Part shown: positions 43,365 to 51,187 of the stretch, piece after piece
Layout: each line of letters opens with the position of its first letter
How positions within the stretch are numbered: position 1 is the first letter of the stretch
Source of the DNA: Aeromicrobium wangtongii
GTDB lineage: Bacteria; Actinomycetota; Actinomycetes; Propionibacteriales; Nocardioidaceae
Length of the DNA: 64,000 nucleotides
Assembly (NCBI RefSeq): GCF_024584515.1
Contig: NZ_CP102173.1
Span: forward strand, 372,001 to 436,000
Reading direction: 5' to 3'
Translations under genes and position numbers: made by a program
The notes under the pieces: generated by a model
Databases searched by the model: none
Told to the model about the DNA's origin: nothing
Seen by the model: the letters and a program-made list of their open reading frames with translations, nothing else

Positions 43365-43903
43365 TCGAGGAAGACATCCAGAGCTCGCGCGAAGACCTCT
43401 CGCGCGACCTGGACGCCCTGGCCGACCGGGTGAGCCCCGGCCGGGTCGTGGGCCGCAAGGTCGACGGCGTCAAGGGCCGGCTGACCGGTGCCAGGGATGC
43501 CGTGATGGGCGCCGCAAGCTCGGTGACCGATGCCTCGGGATCGGCGGCGGGGTCGGTGTCCGGCACTGTCTCCGCCACGCCCGGCAAGGTCTCGAGCCAG
43601 GCCGCGGGCAATCCCCTGGCGGCCGGGATCATCGCCTTCGGGGCGGGATGGCTCGTGTCCTCGCTGCTCCCGGCCAGCAATGCCGAGGCGAAGCTGGCCG
43701 GGCAGGCGGTGGACATGGCCAAGGAGCAGGGCCAGCCGCTGATGGAGCACGCCAAGTCGGTGGGCCAGGAGATCGGTGACGATCTCAAGGACAAGGCCAC
43801 CCAGGCCGCGTCCGATGTCAAGGACACTGCGACGGAATCGGCGCAGCACGTCAAGGACGAAGGACAGACAGCGACCGAGGGCGTCCGCAGCGACCTGTCC
43901 TGA
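43343..43903 (+). CDS. DUF3618-domain envelope protein
   Basis: 186 residues. The N-terminal DUF3618 block IQSSREDLSRDLDALADRVS is followed by GR and a Gly/Ala/Ser-rich region, one hydrophobic segment (LAAGIIAFGAGWLVSSLL) and a long Lys/Ala/Asp helical tail like LEA proteins. It overlaps the previous gene by 22 bases and has AAGGAGG at 43329, so it has its own initiation site. Function unknown. It closes the stress cluster and is followed by a terminator. Confidence 0.8.
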   Translation: MGKEPEVIEEDIQSSREDLSRDLDALADRVSPGRVVGRKVDGVKGRLTGARDAVMGAASSVTDASGSAAGSVSGTVSATPGKVSSQAAGNPLAAGIIAFGAGWLVSSLLPASNAEAKLAGQAVDMAKEQGQPLMEHAKSVGQEIGDDLKDKATQAASDVKDTATESAQHVKDEGQTATEGVRSDLS

Positions 43904-43916
43904 TCGCTGGCCCGTC

Positions 43917-43962
43917 ACGCACCGGTCGGTCCACCTCGTGGGCCGACCGGTGCGTTGCTGTT
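43917..43962 (+). terminator. Intrinsic terminator after the DUF3618 gene
   Basis: Perfect 13-bp stem (43917-43929 with 43943-43955), 13-base loop, followed by TGCTGTT. It lies 14 bases after the stop codon at 43903. Confidence 0.8.
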
Positions 43963-43984
43963 AGGCCTCCGTCGGGAGGGGTAG
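43960..43984 (+). promoter_or_regulatory. SigB/SigF-type promoter of the SRPBCC-ADH operon
   Basis: GTTA (43960-43963) and GGGTAG (43979-43984) with a 15-bp spacer lie 53 bases before the ATG at 44038, directly after the previous terminator. Confidence 0.55.
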
Positions 43985-44037
43985 TAAAAGAAGGTGGCAC
44001 CGGACGCCACCTACGACCGAGCCTTTGGGAGAAGTCC

Positions 44038-44478
44038 ATGAGCGTCAACAGCCGCATCCTCCGCACGACCCCCGAACGGGTGTGGGACGTCCTCGCCGAC
44101 GGCTGGCTGTACCCGCTGTGGGTGGTGGGTGCGTCCCGAGTCCGCGACGTGGACGATTCGTTTCCGGCCAAGGGGTCACAGATCTACCACTCGGTCGGCG
44201 TCTGGCCGGCCCTGATCGACGACTCGACCGAGGTCCTGGACGTCGATCCGTACCAGCACATCCGGCTGCGGGCGCGCGGCTGGCCGATCGGTGAGGCCGA
44301 GGTCGTCATCGAGCTGGGGCCGTCCGGCGCCTTCACCGAGGTCGTGATCCGAGAGGACGCCGTCGCGGGCCCCGGAACCCTGATCCCCGAGCCGCTGAAG
44401 GGCCTGTCCCTGAAGTGGCGCAACACCGAGACGCTGCGACGGCTGGCCTACATCGCCGAGAACCGCACCGCGTCCTGA
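44038..44478 (+). CDS. SRPBCC-family protein
   Basis: 146 residues of the polyketide-cyclase/START-like group: SRILRTTPERVWDVLADGWLYPLWVVGA and a C-terminal helix with LKGLSLKWRNTETLRRLAYIAE. It likely binds a hydrophobic ligand; no catalytic residues are assignable. It is followed after 41 bases by a zinc alcohol dehydrogenase and preceded by a stress-type promoter. Confidence 0.82.
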   Translation: MSVNSRILRTTPERVWDVLADGWLYPLWVVGASRVRDVDDSFPAKGSQIYHSVGVWPALIDDSTEVLDVDPYQHIRLRARGWPIGEAEVVIELGPSGAFTEVVIREDAVAGPGTLIPEPLKGLSLKWRNTETLRRLAYIAENRTAS

Positions 44479-44519
44479 TCCCACGATCCACCCCGAGCAC
44501 CGACCCCGAGGAGACATGC

Positions 44520-45701
44520 ATGAAGGCACTGACCTGGCAGGGCACCGAGAAGGTCTCGGTCGAGGACGTCCCCGACCCTCGCATCGAGCAGCCGAACGAC
44601 GCGATCATCAAGGTGACGTCGGCGGCCATCTGCGGCTCCGATCTGCACCTGTACAAGGTGCTGGGCGCGTACCTGCACCCCGGAGACGTCCTGGGTCACG
44701 AGACGATGGGCATCGTCGAGGAGGTCGGGCCCGAGGCCGGTGACCTGAAGGTCGGCGACCGGGTCGTGGTGCCGTTCAACATCTCGTGCGGACACTGCTG
44801 GATGTGCTCCCGGGGTCTGTTCGCGCAGTGCGAGACGACCCAGGTCACCGAGTACGGCAAGGGAGCATCGCTGTTCGGGTTCACCGACATGTATGGCGCC
44901 GTCCCCGGCGGCCAGGCGGAGTACCTGCGCGTGCCGCAGGCCCAGTTCGGCCCGGTCAAGGTGCCCGAGGGCGTCTCGGACGAGCGGTACCTCTACGTCT
45001 CGGACGTCCTGCCCACGTCGTGGCAGGCCTTTGAGTACACCGGCCTCTCCAAGGGTGAGACGCTCGCCGTGTTCGGTCTGGGCCCGATCGGGCAGATGAC
45101 CACACGCATCGCGCTGCACGCCGGCGTCCGTGTCATCGGCGTCGACCGGGTGCCCGAGCGGCTCGAGCTGGCCAAGGCCTGGGGTGCGGAGGTCATCGAC
45201 CTGGACCAGGCCGGCGACGTGACCGCCGCGATCTTCGACCTCACGCAGGGGCGTGGCGCCGACGCCACCGTCGACGCCGTGGGCATGGAGGCGCACGGCA
45301 ACCCGATCGCCGAGAAGGTCATCGGCGCGGTCGGCCTGCTGCCCGACGCGCTGGGCAAGCCGGCGATGGAGAAGCTCGGCATCGACCGGCTCGCGGCGCT
45401 GAACCTGGCGATCAAGTCGGTCCGCCGCGGCGGCACGGTCTCGGTCAGCGGTGTGTACGGCGGCGCGGTGGATCCCATGCCCATGATGGAGATGTTCGAC
45501 CGCGGCATCACGATGCGGATGGGCCAGTGCCACGTCAAGCGCTGGACCGAGGACATCGTCAAGGTGCTGCAGCAGGACGAGGACGTGCTGGGCACCGAGT
45601 CACTCGCCACCCATCGCCTGCCGCTGGCCGAGGCGCCTGCCGCCTACGAGATGTTCCAGAAGAAGCAGGACGGTTGCGTCAAGGTCGTGCTGAAGCCGTG
45701 A
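44520..45701 (+). CDS. Zinc-dependent alcohol dehydrogenase (MDR family, FdhA-like)
   Basis: 393 residues. Catalytic zinc site at ICGSDLH and GHETMGIV. The structural-zinc loop is CGHCWMCSRGLFAQC (four Cys). The Rossmann motif FGLGPIGQMTTRIA is followed by GVDRVPERLELA, suggesting NAD. The size and the insertion after residue 110 match the glutathione-independent formaldehyde dehydrogenase-like branch. The substrate is unclear. A GAGGAGA site precedes the ATG. Confidence 0.9.
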   Translation: MKALTWQGTEKVSVEDVPDPRIEQPNDAIIKVTSAAICGSDLHLYKVLGAYLHPGDVLGHETMGIVEEVGPEAGDLKVGDRVVVPFNISCGHCWMCSRGLFAQCETTQVTEYGKGASLFGFTDMYGAVPGGQAEYLRVPQAQFGPVKVPEGVSDERYLYVSDVLPTSWQAFEYTGLSKGETLAVFGLGPIGQMTTRIALHAGVRVIGVDRVPERLELAKAWGAEVIDLDQAGDVTAAIFDLTQGRGADATVDAVGMEAHGNPIAEKVIGAVGLLPDALGKPAMEKLGIDRLAALNLAIKSVRRGGTVSVSGVYGGAVDPMPMMEMFDRGITMRMGQCHVKRWTEDIVKVLQQDEDVLGTESLATHRLPLAEAPAAYEMFQKKQDGCVKVVLKP

Positions 45702-45747
45702 CGCACAGCTCGGGGGATCTCGAGGTCGCGCGGCGTCGGCCACCGGC

Positions 45748-47343
45748 ATGACGGCACGCGCCCACGACGCCGTCGTGATCGGCGCCGGGCCCAACGGGCT
45801 CGTCGCCGCGAATCATCTCGCGGACGCCGGGTGGTCGGTGCTGGTGCTGGAGGCGCAGGACGATGTCGGCGGCGCGGTGCGAAGTGCGCGCGACGTCCAC
45901 CCCGAGTTCGTGCACGACACGTTCAGCGCGTTCTATCCCCTGGCGCATGCCTCGGCGACGATCCGCTCCTTCGGCCTGGAGGAGCACGGACTCACGTGGA
46001 GGCATGCGCCGGCCGTCCTCGGGCACCCGACTCCCGACGGCAGCTGGGCCATGCTGCACCGCGACCGCGAGGTCACCGCCGGCCTGTTCGACCGGGCCCA
46101 CGCCGGCGACGGCGAGGCGTGGCTCGCGCTGTGCTCCCAGTGGGACAGCATCGGCGACCAGATGATCGGTGCGCTGCTGTCGCCGTTCCCGCCCGTGCGC
46201 CACGGCCTCGGGGCGCTGACGAAGCTGCGCAGCGTCGGCGGTCTCGACTTCGTGAAGATGATGCTGACCCCGGCCAGCGATCTGGGCGCCTCGCGATTCG
46301 GGGGTGTCGGACCGCGGCTGGTCATCGCGGGCAACGCCGGTCACGCCGACATCCCGCTCAATGCCCCGGGGTCCGGCCTGATGGGTGTCCTGATGTCGAT
46401 GCTCGGCCAGACGGTGGGCTTCCCGGTGCCCGAGGGCGGCGCCGGCGAGCTCACCCAGTCCCTGCGCCGCCGGTTCGAGTCGCTCGGGGGCGAGGTGCGG
46501 TGCTCGGCCGAGGTGACGCGCATCGAGGTCGCCGACCGCCGGGCCACCGCCGTCCGCACCCGGGACGGGGAACGATTCGCCGCCCACCGGGCCGTCATCG
46601 CCGATGTCGTGGCTCCGCACCTGTACGGCGGCCTTGTCGCGTGGGAGGACCTGCCCGCCAGGACGGCCTCGGGCATGCGGTCGTTCGAGCTGGACCCGTC
46701 CACCATCAAGGTCGACTGGGCGCTGGACGGCCCGGTGCCGTGGGCATCCCCGCCGCCGTACGACCCCGGCACGTTCCACGTCGCGGACTCGGTCGAGCAG
46801 ATGACCGAGGCCCTCGGCCAGCTCTCGGCGCGGACGATCCCGGCCGCTCCCTTCCTGCTGGCCGGCCAGATGACCACCACCGACCCGACCAGGTCACCGG
46901 GCGGGACGGAGTCGATGTGGGCGTACACGCACGTGCCGCAGGAGTCCGTGGCCGATGCCGGCGGGGAGATCCGTGGCGTGTGGGACCGGGACGACTGCGA
47001 GAGGTTCGCCGATCGCATGCAGGCGCGCATCGAGCGGCTGGCGCCCGGTTTCGGCAGCAGGATCATGGAGCGTCGGGTGCTGGGCCCCCGCGAGCTGGAG
47101 CAGCGTGACAGCAACCTGATCGGCGGCGCGATCAACGGCGGCACGTCCCAGCTGCACCAGGAGCTCGTCTTCCGGCCGGTGCCCGGCCTGGGTCGGGCCG
47201 AGACACCCATCCGCGGGCTCTACCTGGGCTCGGCCTCCGCGCACCCGGGCGGGGGAGTGCACGGGGGTCCCGGCATGAACGCGGCCCGGGCCGCACTCAC
47301 ACACAGCCGGATACGTCGAGGGACCTTTGGCCTCTTTCGGTGA
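45748..47343 (+). CDS. FAD-dependent phytoene desaturase-like oxidoreductase
   Basis: 531 residues. It has the dinucleotide fold at the N-terminus (VVIGAGPNGLVAANHLADAG, then VLEAQDDVGGAVRS) and the C-terminal flavin motif GLYLGSASAHPGGGVHGGPG of the carotenoid desaturase/amine-oxidase group. There are no other carotenoid genes nearby, so the substrate is probably not phytoene. It is annotated generically in homologues. Follows the ADH by 46 bases and may be co-transcribed. Confidence 0.85.
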   Translation: MTARAHDAVVIGAGPNGLVAANHLADAGWSVLVLEAQDDVGGAVRSARDVHPEFVHDTFSAFYPLAHASATIRSFGLEEHGLTWRHAPAVLGHPTPDGSWAMLHRDREVTAGLFDRAHAGDGEAWLALCSQWDSIGDQMIGALLSPFPPVRHGLGALTKLRSVGGLDFVKMMLTPASDLGASRFGGVGPRLVIAGNAGHADIPLNAPGSGLMGVLMSMLGQTVGFPVPEGGAGELTQSLRRRFESLGGEVRCSAEVTRIEVADRRATAVRTRDGERFAAHRAVIADVVAPHLYGGLVAWEDLPARTASGMRSFELDPSTIKVDWALDGPVPWASPPPYDPGTFHVADSVEQMTEALGQLSARTIPAAPFLLAGQMTTTDPTRSPGGTESMWAYTHVPQESVADAGGEIRGVWDRDDCERFADRMQARIERLAPGFGSRIMERRVLGPRELEQRDSNLIGGAINGGTSQLHQELVFRPVPGLGRAETPIRGLYLGSASAHPGGGVHGGPGMNAARAALTHSRIRRGTFGLFR

Positions 47344-47349
47344 TCGGAT

Positions 47350-47374
47350 GATTACGTCCGGCGCAAGCGGGTAC
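47350..47374 (+). promoter_or_regulatory. Possible SigB/SigF-type promoter of the 53-aa membrane protein
   Basis: GATT (47350-47353) and GGGTAC (47369-47374) with a 15-bp spacer lie 55 bases before the ATG at 47430. The -35 match is weak; the -10 match and spacing are good. Confidence 0.4.
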
Positions 47375-47429
47375 CCGGATGCCACACGCGGCGGGCCAAC
47401 TCGGCCCGCTACCGACGAAAGGTCGTGAC

Positions 47430-47591
47430 ATGGGATTTCTTCTCTGGATCGCTGCGGTGATCCTCGTGATCGCCGGCATCGTGACACTCATCAATGGCAG
47501 CCTCCTGCTGGGCATCGTGCTCATCGTGGTCGGCCTGGCCGTCGGCCCCGGTGGCTGGAGCATCTTCAACAAGCGCGGAGCCCGCGCCTAA
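47430..47591 (+). CDS. Very small two-helix membrane protein (53 aa)
   Basis: 53 residues: two hydrophobic helices (LLWIAAVILVIAGIVTLI, LLGIVLIVVGLAVGPGGW) and a basic end (NKRGARA). It is of the common actinobacterial GPGG-type stress-associated small membrane proteins. It is monocistronic with its own terminator. GAAAGG lies upstream of the ATG. Confidence 0.78.
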   Translation: MGFLLWIAAVILVIAGIVTLINGSLLLGIVLIVVGLAVGPGGWSIFNKRGARA

Positions 47592-47605
47592 CTGCGGACG
47601 CACCG

Positions 47606-47646
47606 GGCCCGCCCTGTTCTTCGGAACGGGGCGGGCCTGTCTGTTT
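47606..47646 (+). terminator. Strong intrinsic terminator with TTCG tetraloop
   Basis: A 14-bp stem with one mismatch (47606-47619 with 47624-47637), TTCG loop, followed by TGTCTGTTTT. It is the clearest rho-independent terminator in the window. Confidence 0.92.
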
Positions 47647-47660
47647 TCCGGGCACGCCGC

Positions 47661-47685
47661 GGTTGTGGACGTCCCGAGGGGGTAA
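47661..47685 (+). promoter_or_regulatory. SigB/SigF-type promoter of the hemerythrin gene
   Basis: GGTT (47661-47664) and GGGTAA (47680-47685), 15-bp spacer, lie 45 bases before the GTG start at 47731 and immediately after the terminator. Confidence 0.55.
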
Positions 47686-47730
47686 CCGCCCTGTGTCCGC
47701 GCCCAGCCCGATGCCAGCCCAAGGAGCCCC

Positions 47731-48231
47731 GTGTCCACTGATGCCATCGTCCTGCTCAAAGAGGACCACAAGCACATCCTCAAGACCTTCAAGGATTTCC
47801 AGGACGCCGGCGACGACGCCCACAAGACCAAGGGCGATCTGGTCGACCGGATGATCGAGCTGCTGACCGTGCACACCTACATCGAGAACGAGGTCATGTA
47901 CCCGCGTGTGCGTGAGCTGCTGCCCGAGCTGGAGGACGACGTCCTCGAGTCGTACGAGGAGCACCACGTCGCCGACGTGCTGGTGATGGAGCTGATGGGC
48001 ATGAAGCCCACCGATGAGCGGTTCACGGCCAAGACCACGGTGCTGATCGAGAACGTCACGCACCACATCGAGGAGGAAGAGGACGAGTGGTTCCCCAAGG
48101 TGCGGGAGGCACTCGGTCGCAAGACGCTGCAGGAGATCGGTGCGGAGATGCTCGAGGCGAAGAAGAAGGCGCCGCGCAGTCCCGCCCAGCCCAGCGCGTT
48201 GAAGAAGACCATCGACGCCGTCGTCAAGTAA
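47731..48231 (+). CDS. Hemerythrin-domain protein
   Basis: 166 residues with a four-helix HHE bundle: His ligands in LLKEDHKHILKTF, LLTVHTYIENEVMYPRV, YEEHHVADVL and THHIEEEEDEWFPKV. This fits a di-iron O2/NO-binding or redox-sensing protein. A basic, Pro-rich tail follows (KKKAPRSPAQP). GTG start with AAGGAG upstream. The next gene begins seven bases later. Confidence 0.9.
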   Translation: MSTDAIVLLKEDHKHILKTFKDFQDAGDDAHKTKGDLVDRMIELLTVHTYIENEVMYPRVRELLPELEDDVLESYEEHHVADVLVMELMGMKPTDERFTAKTTVLIENVTHHIEEEEDEWFPKVREALGRKTLQEIGAEMLEAKKKAPRSPAQPSALKKTIDAVVK

Positions 48232-48237
48232 GCGGCC

Positions 48238-48930
48238 GTGCGATCCGGCGCGGGGGCGCGCATGGCGGCCGGCGTCGCCACCGTGCCGGGACTGGTCCTG
48301 CAGGCAGCCGCCGGGATCGCAGGACTCGTCCGGCCGGCTGCCAAGCCGCTGCACCCGGCGGGGTCGCTCGTCGCCGTCACGATCCACCGGTACGGGATGC
48401 GGGACGTCGAACGTCTCGGGGTGCCATTCGTCGACGAGCCGGGAACGACCGAGGCCTGGGTCAGGTTCTCCCGCGCCGCGGGCCTGCCCCGTTCGCTGCC
48501 TGACGTCCACGGCATCGCGTTGCGGATCCCCGGTGCGGCGGCGGACGGCGCAGACGCGGACGTCCTCCTGGCGACCACCGGGATGGGACGGATCTCCCGC
48601 TTCGTCCTGGTCCCCGCGCGATCACGCGGCAGCGCGGCGTACTCGACGCTGCTGCCGTACCGGTCGCCGCGCGGTGCGGTGGTGCTCGCGGCCGTGCCCG
48701 AGGACGAGGACGCCTCGACGATGACGCTGGCGGCGGCGACGCCCGGGGGCCAGTGGATCGCGTTCGCGGACCTGTGCGTTGCGGAGAGCTCCGCCTCCGG
48801 ATCGGGGGACGAGATCTCCTTCGACCCGATCCTCAACATGCTCGACGGGCTGTCGTACTACCTCTGGGCCACACGGCTGCGCGAAGGTTCGTATCGAGCG
48901 GCACGGTGGTCGCGCCGAGTCCGCGACTGA
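48238..48930 (+). CDS. Hypothetical protein with a catalase-core-like sequence pattern
   Basis: 230 residues. After a hydrophobic N-terminus (~10-30) comes a beta-rich domain with WVRFSRAAGLPRSLPDVHGI, ALRIPG, DVLLATTG and FDPILNMLDG. The order resembles the heme-catalase fold reduced to its core, as in small catalase-related proteins, but the distal His cannot be placed with certainty (GMRDVE follows ITIHRY). It is probably co-transcribed with hemerythrin. Start GTG 48238; ATG 48262 is possible. The family call is weak. Confidence 0.6.
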   Translation: MRSGAGARMAAGVATVPGLVLQAAAGIAGLVRPAAKPLHPAGSLVAVTIHRYGMRDVERLGVPFVDEPGTTEAWVRFSRAAGLPRSLPDVHGIALRIPGAAADGADADVLLATTGMGRISRFVLVPARSRGSAAYSTLLPYRSPRGAVVLAAVPEDEDASTMTLAAATPGGQWIAFADLCVAESSASGSGDEISFDPILNMLDGLSYYLWATRLREGSYRAARWSRRVRD

Positions 48931-48946
48931 CCGGCGCACGTCGCGC

Positions 48947-48994
48947 GGACACAGGACGAGGCTCGATCGAGCGTGTCGACCGAGCCTCGTGTCC
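48947..48994. terminator. Hairpin between convergent genes at 48930 and 49001
   Basis: ACGAGGCTCG (48956-48965) pairs with CGAGCCTCGT (48981-48990). GGAC/GTCC extends the stem beyond a five-base bulge. It sits in the 70-base gap between convergent stops and is likely bidirectional. Confidence 0.65.
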
Positions 48995-49000
48995 GTGACG

Positions 49001-49426
49001 CTAGGCGGAGATGGAGGTGTGGTCGTCCTTGGTGGACAGCGCGATCTTGCGCGGCTTCGAGCGCTCGCTGACGGGGATCATCAGCGAGAGCACCCCGTGG
49101 TCGTAGCTGGCCGAGATGCGCTCGGTGTCCAGCCCTTCGCCGAGGGTGAACTGGCGCATGTAGCTGCCCGCCCGGCGCTCCTGGACGAGCCACTGGGCGC
49201 CCTCATGCGGCGCGGGGGTGCGCTCGGCGCGGATCGTCAGCAGGTTGCCGTCCAGGTCGATGTCGATCGAGCCCGGGTCGACGCCCGGCAGGTCGGCGTT
49301 GAGGATGTAGCTGTCGCCTTCCTTGACCAGATCGACGGGAACGGCGCGGGGTCCGGTGCGCAGCTGGGTCAGCCCGTTCGCCAGGCGATCGAGCTCGCCG
49401 AAAGGATCAAAGGTCATAGCGTTCAT
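49001..49426 (-). CDS. Hsp20/alpha-crystallin family small heat-shock protein
   Basis: 141 residues. A short N-terminus leads into an alpha-crystallin domain (VPVDLVKEGDSYILNADLPG to HGVLSLMIPVSE, with the terminal GVLSLMIPV beta strand and IXI-like tail). It is an ATP-independent holdase chaperone. GGAGAT precedes the ATG. The upstream region has a sigma-70-like promoter and an HspR-type inverted repeat, so it is likely repressed by HspR in the absence of heat stress. Confidence 0.93.
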   Translation of the reverse strand: MNAMTFDPFGELDRLANGLTQLRTGPRAVPVDLVKEGDSYILNADLPGVDPGSIDIDLDGNLLTIRAERTPAPHEGAQWLVQERRAGSYMRQFTLGEGLDTERISASYDHGVLSLMIPVSERSKPRKIALSTKDDHTSISA

Positions 49427-49449
49427 GGCAGATCTCCTTCCAGTTCAAA

Positions 49450-49507
49450 GTTGAGTCCGATCGGCTCAACTAGGACTTTTATAGGGCCGGCTCAAATATT
49501 CGGTCAA
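49450..49507 (-). promoter_or_regulatory. hsp20 promoter with HAIR-type HspR operator
   Basis: On the minus strand TTGACC (49502-49507) and TATAAA (49478-49483) are 18 bp apart. Just downstream, 49450-49470 reads GTTGAGT-N7-GCTCAAC, matching the HspR-associated inverted repeat CTTGAGT-N7-ACTCAAG in 11 of 14 arm positions with the exact 7-base spacer. Its position between promoter and ATG fits repression. Confidence 0.78.
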
Positions 49508-49556
49508 GTAGGTTTTCTGAGAAATCCCTGAGACTTCTGCGACCCTGCTGCGGCAC

Positions 49557-50156
49557 TCAGCGCAAGGCGTCGGCGTGGGCTCCGCCCCGGATGACGGCCC
49601 GGCAGCTGCGCAGGAATGACGCTCCCACGGTCGTGGGATCGCCGAGGTAGCCGGCGACCATGACGCCGTCGCGCAGCAGCATCAGGTCGTCGGCGACGGC
49701 CGCCGGGTCCGGCAGGTCCAGCGGCGCCACCAGCTGCTCGTAGGCGCTCTTGCACCATGCCCGGTGGGCGTCCACTGTCTTGCGCACGGCCGTCTCGGGA
49801 TCGGGGTACTCCGCTGCGGCGTTGATGAACGGGCAGCCGCGGAAGCTGGCGGTGCACGCGGCCGTCCCGGTGTGGTCGGCGATCAGTCGCAGGGCTTCGT
49901 CGACGTCCCCGTCGGCATGGGCGATGGCGGCCCCCATGCCGTCGCGCTCGGCGGCGGCGCGGCCCTCGAGATAGGCGACCACGAGCTCGTCCTTGCTGCG
50001 GAAGTGGCGATAGAACGTCACCTTCGTCGTGCCGGCGCGCTCGATGACCTTGTCGACGCTGACCGCGCGCAGACCGTAGGCGTAGAACAGCTCGTTCGCG
50101 GCGTCGATCAGACGTTCCCGCACGGATCCCGGCACGGTCCCGATCATAGGTGCCAT
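49557..50156 (-). CDS. TetR-family transcriptional regulator
   Basis: 199 residues. An N-terminal HTH (RERLIDAANELFYAYGLRAVSV then ERAGTTKVTFYRHFRSKDEL) is followed by a helical ligand domain with a conserved CPFINAAAEYPDP segment. Two starts are possible: ATG 50156, which overlaps the divergent gene's ATG in a shared CATG, or ATG 50147. It probably controls the divergent membrane gene. Confidence 0.88.
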   Translation of the reverse strand: MAPMIGTVPGSVRERLIDAANELFYAYGLRAVSVDKVIERAGTTKVTFYRHFRSKDELVVAYLEGRAAAERDGMGAAIAHADGDVDEALRLIADHTGTAACTASFRGCPFINAAAEYPDPETAVRKTVDAHRAWCKSAYEQLVAPLDLPDPAAVADDLMLLRDGVMVAGYLGDPTTVGASFLRSCRAVIRGGAHADALR

Positions 50157-50703
50157 GTCCACCACCGAGACCCCGCGCATCGCCCCGGCGCTGCGCCAGC
50201 TGTACCTCGTCCGATTCGGCTTCGCCGTCATCTGGGCTGCCTTGCTGTTCGCCACCGGCTCCGACATCGGAGTCGTGAGCGGGACGCTGTTGATCGTCTA
50301 CCCGCTGTTCGACGTCGCCGCCGCCCTCTTCGACCTCCGCACGTCCAGGGGCACCCGGCCCGCCGCGGGCCTGTACGTCAACATCGGCCTCAGTCTGCTG
50401 ACTGCTATCGGACTGGCCGTCGCCGTCGGCTCCGGCATCCCCGACGTGCTGCGGGTGTGGGGCGTCTGGGCGATCACGGCCGGCCTCGTCCAGCTGGTCG
50501 TGGCGCTCGGGCGTCGTGGCATGGGTGGCCAGCTGCCCATGATCCTCAGCGGTGGCATCTCCGTGCTGGCCGGCGCCGGATTCGCGACGCAGGCATCTGC
50601 CGGCGACCCCTCGCTGACCAACCTCGCCGGCTACGCGACCCTCGGCGGCATCTTCTTCCTCGTCTCCGCGCTGCGCCTCGGGCGCACCGCGAAGGAGGCC
50701 TGA
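50155..50703 (+). CDS. Six-helix membrane protein (DUF308/HdeD-like), divergent from TetR
   Basis: 182 residues with about six hydrophobic helices (FAVIWAALLFATG, GTLLIVYPLFDVAAALFDL, LLTAIGLAVAVG, WAITAGLVQLVVALG, ILSGGISVLAGAGFA, YATLGGIFFLVSAL). This is the HdeD/DUF308 type. No known transport motif. Its ATG is the plus-strand half of the CATG shared with the TetR start, implying either a leaderless mRNA or a promoter inside the TetR coding sequence. Confidence 0.78.
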   Translation: MSTTETPRIAPALRQLYLVRFGFAVIWAALLFATGSDIGVVSGTLLIVYPLFDVAAALFDLRTSRGTRPAAGLYVNIGLSLLTAIGLAVAVGSGIPDVLRVWGVWAITAGLVQLVVALGRRGMGGQLPMILSGGISVLAGAGFATQASAGDPSLTNLAGYATLGGIFFLVSALRLGRTAKEA

Positions 50704-50786
50704 CATGCCGGCACCAGCTTCGACGTCATCGTCATCGGCGCGAGATCTGGCTGCGCCTGCTGGAGACGTACGGCCGGGACGCCTGA
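50704..50786 (+). pseudogene. Remnant of a flavoprotein gene with internal deletion
   Basis: One base after the membrane gene, one frame reads AGTSFDVIVIGA, the start of a FAD/NAD dinucleotide fold with the glycine motif cut short. A few bases later another frame reads EIWLRLLETYGRDA and stops at 50786. The two pieces look like the beginning and end of an oxidoreductase whose body was deleted. The family of the tail is not certain. Confidence 0.55.
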
Positions 50787-50800
50787 GCGGCGCGGTTCGG

Positions 50801-50873
50801 TGGGCCCCGTGGGACTCGAACCCACAACCCGCGGATTAAAAGTCCGCTGCTCTGCCAATTGAGCTAGAGGCCC
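50801..50873 (-). tRNA. tRNA-Lys (anticodon UUU)
   Basis: Complete 73-nt cloverleaf on the minus strand: acceptor GGGCCTC/GGGGCCC, anticodon loop CTTTTAA (TTT) on GCGGA/TCCGC, T-arm GTGGG-TTCGAGT-CCCAC. CCA is not encoded. It is flanked on both sides by gene remnants. Confidence 0.97.
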
Positions 50874-50964
50874 GGGTCGTGGGACGTCATGCACAAACCG
50901 ACTGCACGGTGTCCGTACCCGATCACGAGTATCGCAGAGGTGTCCCGCCGGCGGCGGGCGGAGC

Positions 50965-51187
50965 CTACGCCGAGGTGCCCGCGCCGCCGATCGTCCGCAG
51001 CAGCGCGGCCGCGATCGGGGCTGAGTCGACGTCGCCCCGCACCGCCAGCTGCAGGCTGTAGCCGACGCAGATCGTCACGAACGCCTCGGCGGCCTGCTCG
51101 GCGCGCGATTCCGCCGCTGCGGGCATCGACGCGACGACGCTGGCGCGCGGCTCAGCCAGCTGGCGAGTGACCGCCTCGGCCAACGCT
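50965..51187 (-). pseudogene. 3' fragment of a TetR-type regulator (head missing)
   Basis: About 74 codons with TetR-like C-terminal helices (AEQAAEAFVTICVGYSLQL, IAAALLRTIGG) and a proper stop (TAG, 50965). No helix-turn-helix or start lies upstream. The frame runs into sequence coding on the other strand at about 51185-51195 and meets a stop shortly after. The 5' half has been lost. Confidence 0.6.
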
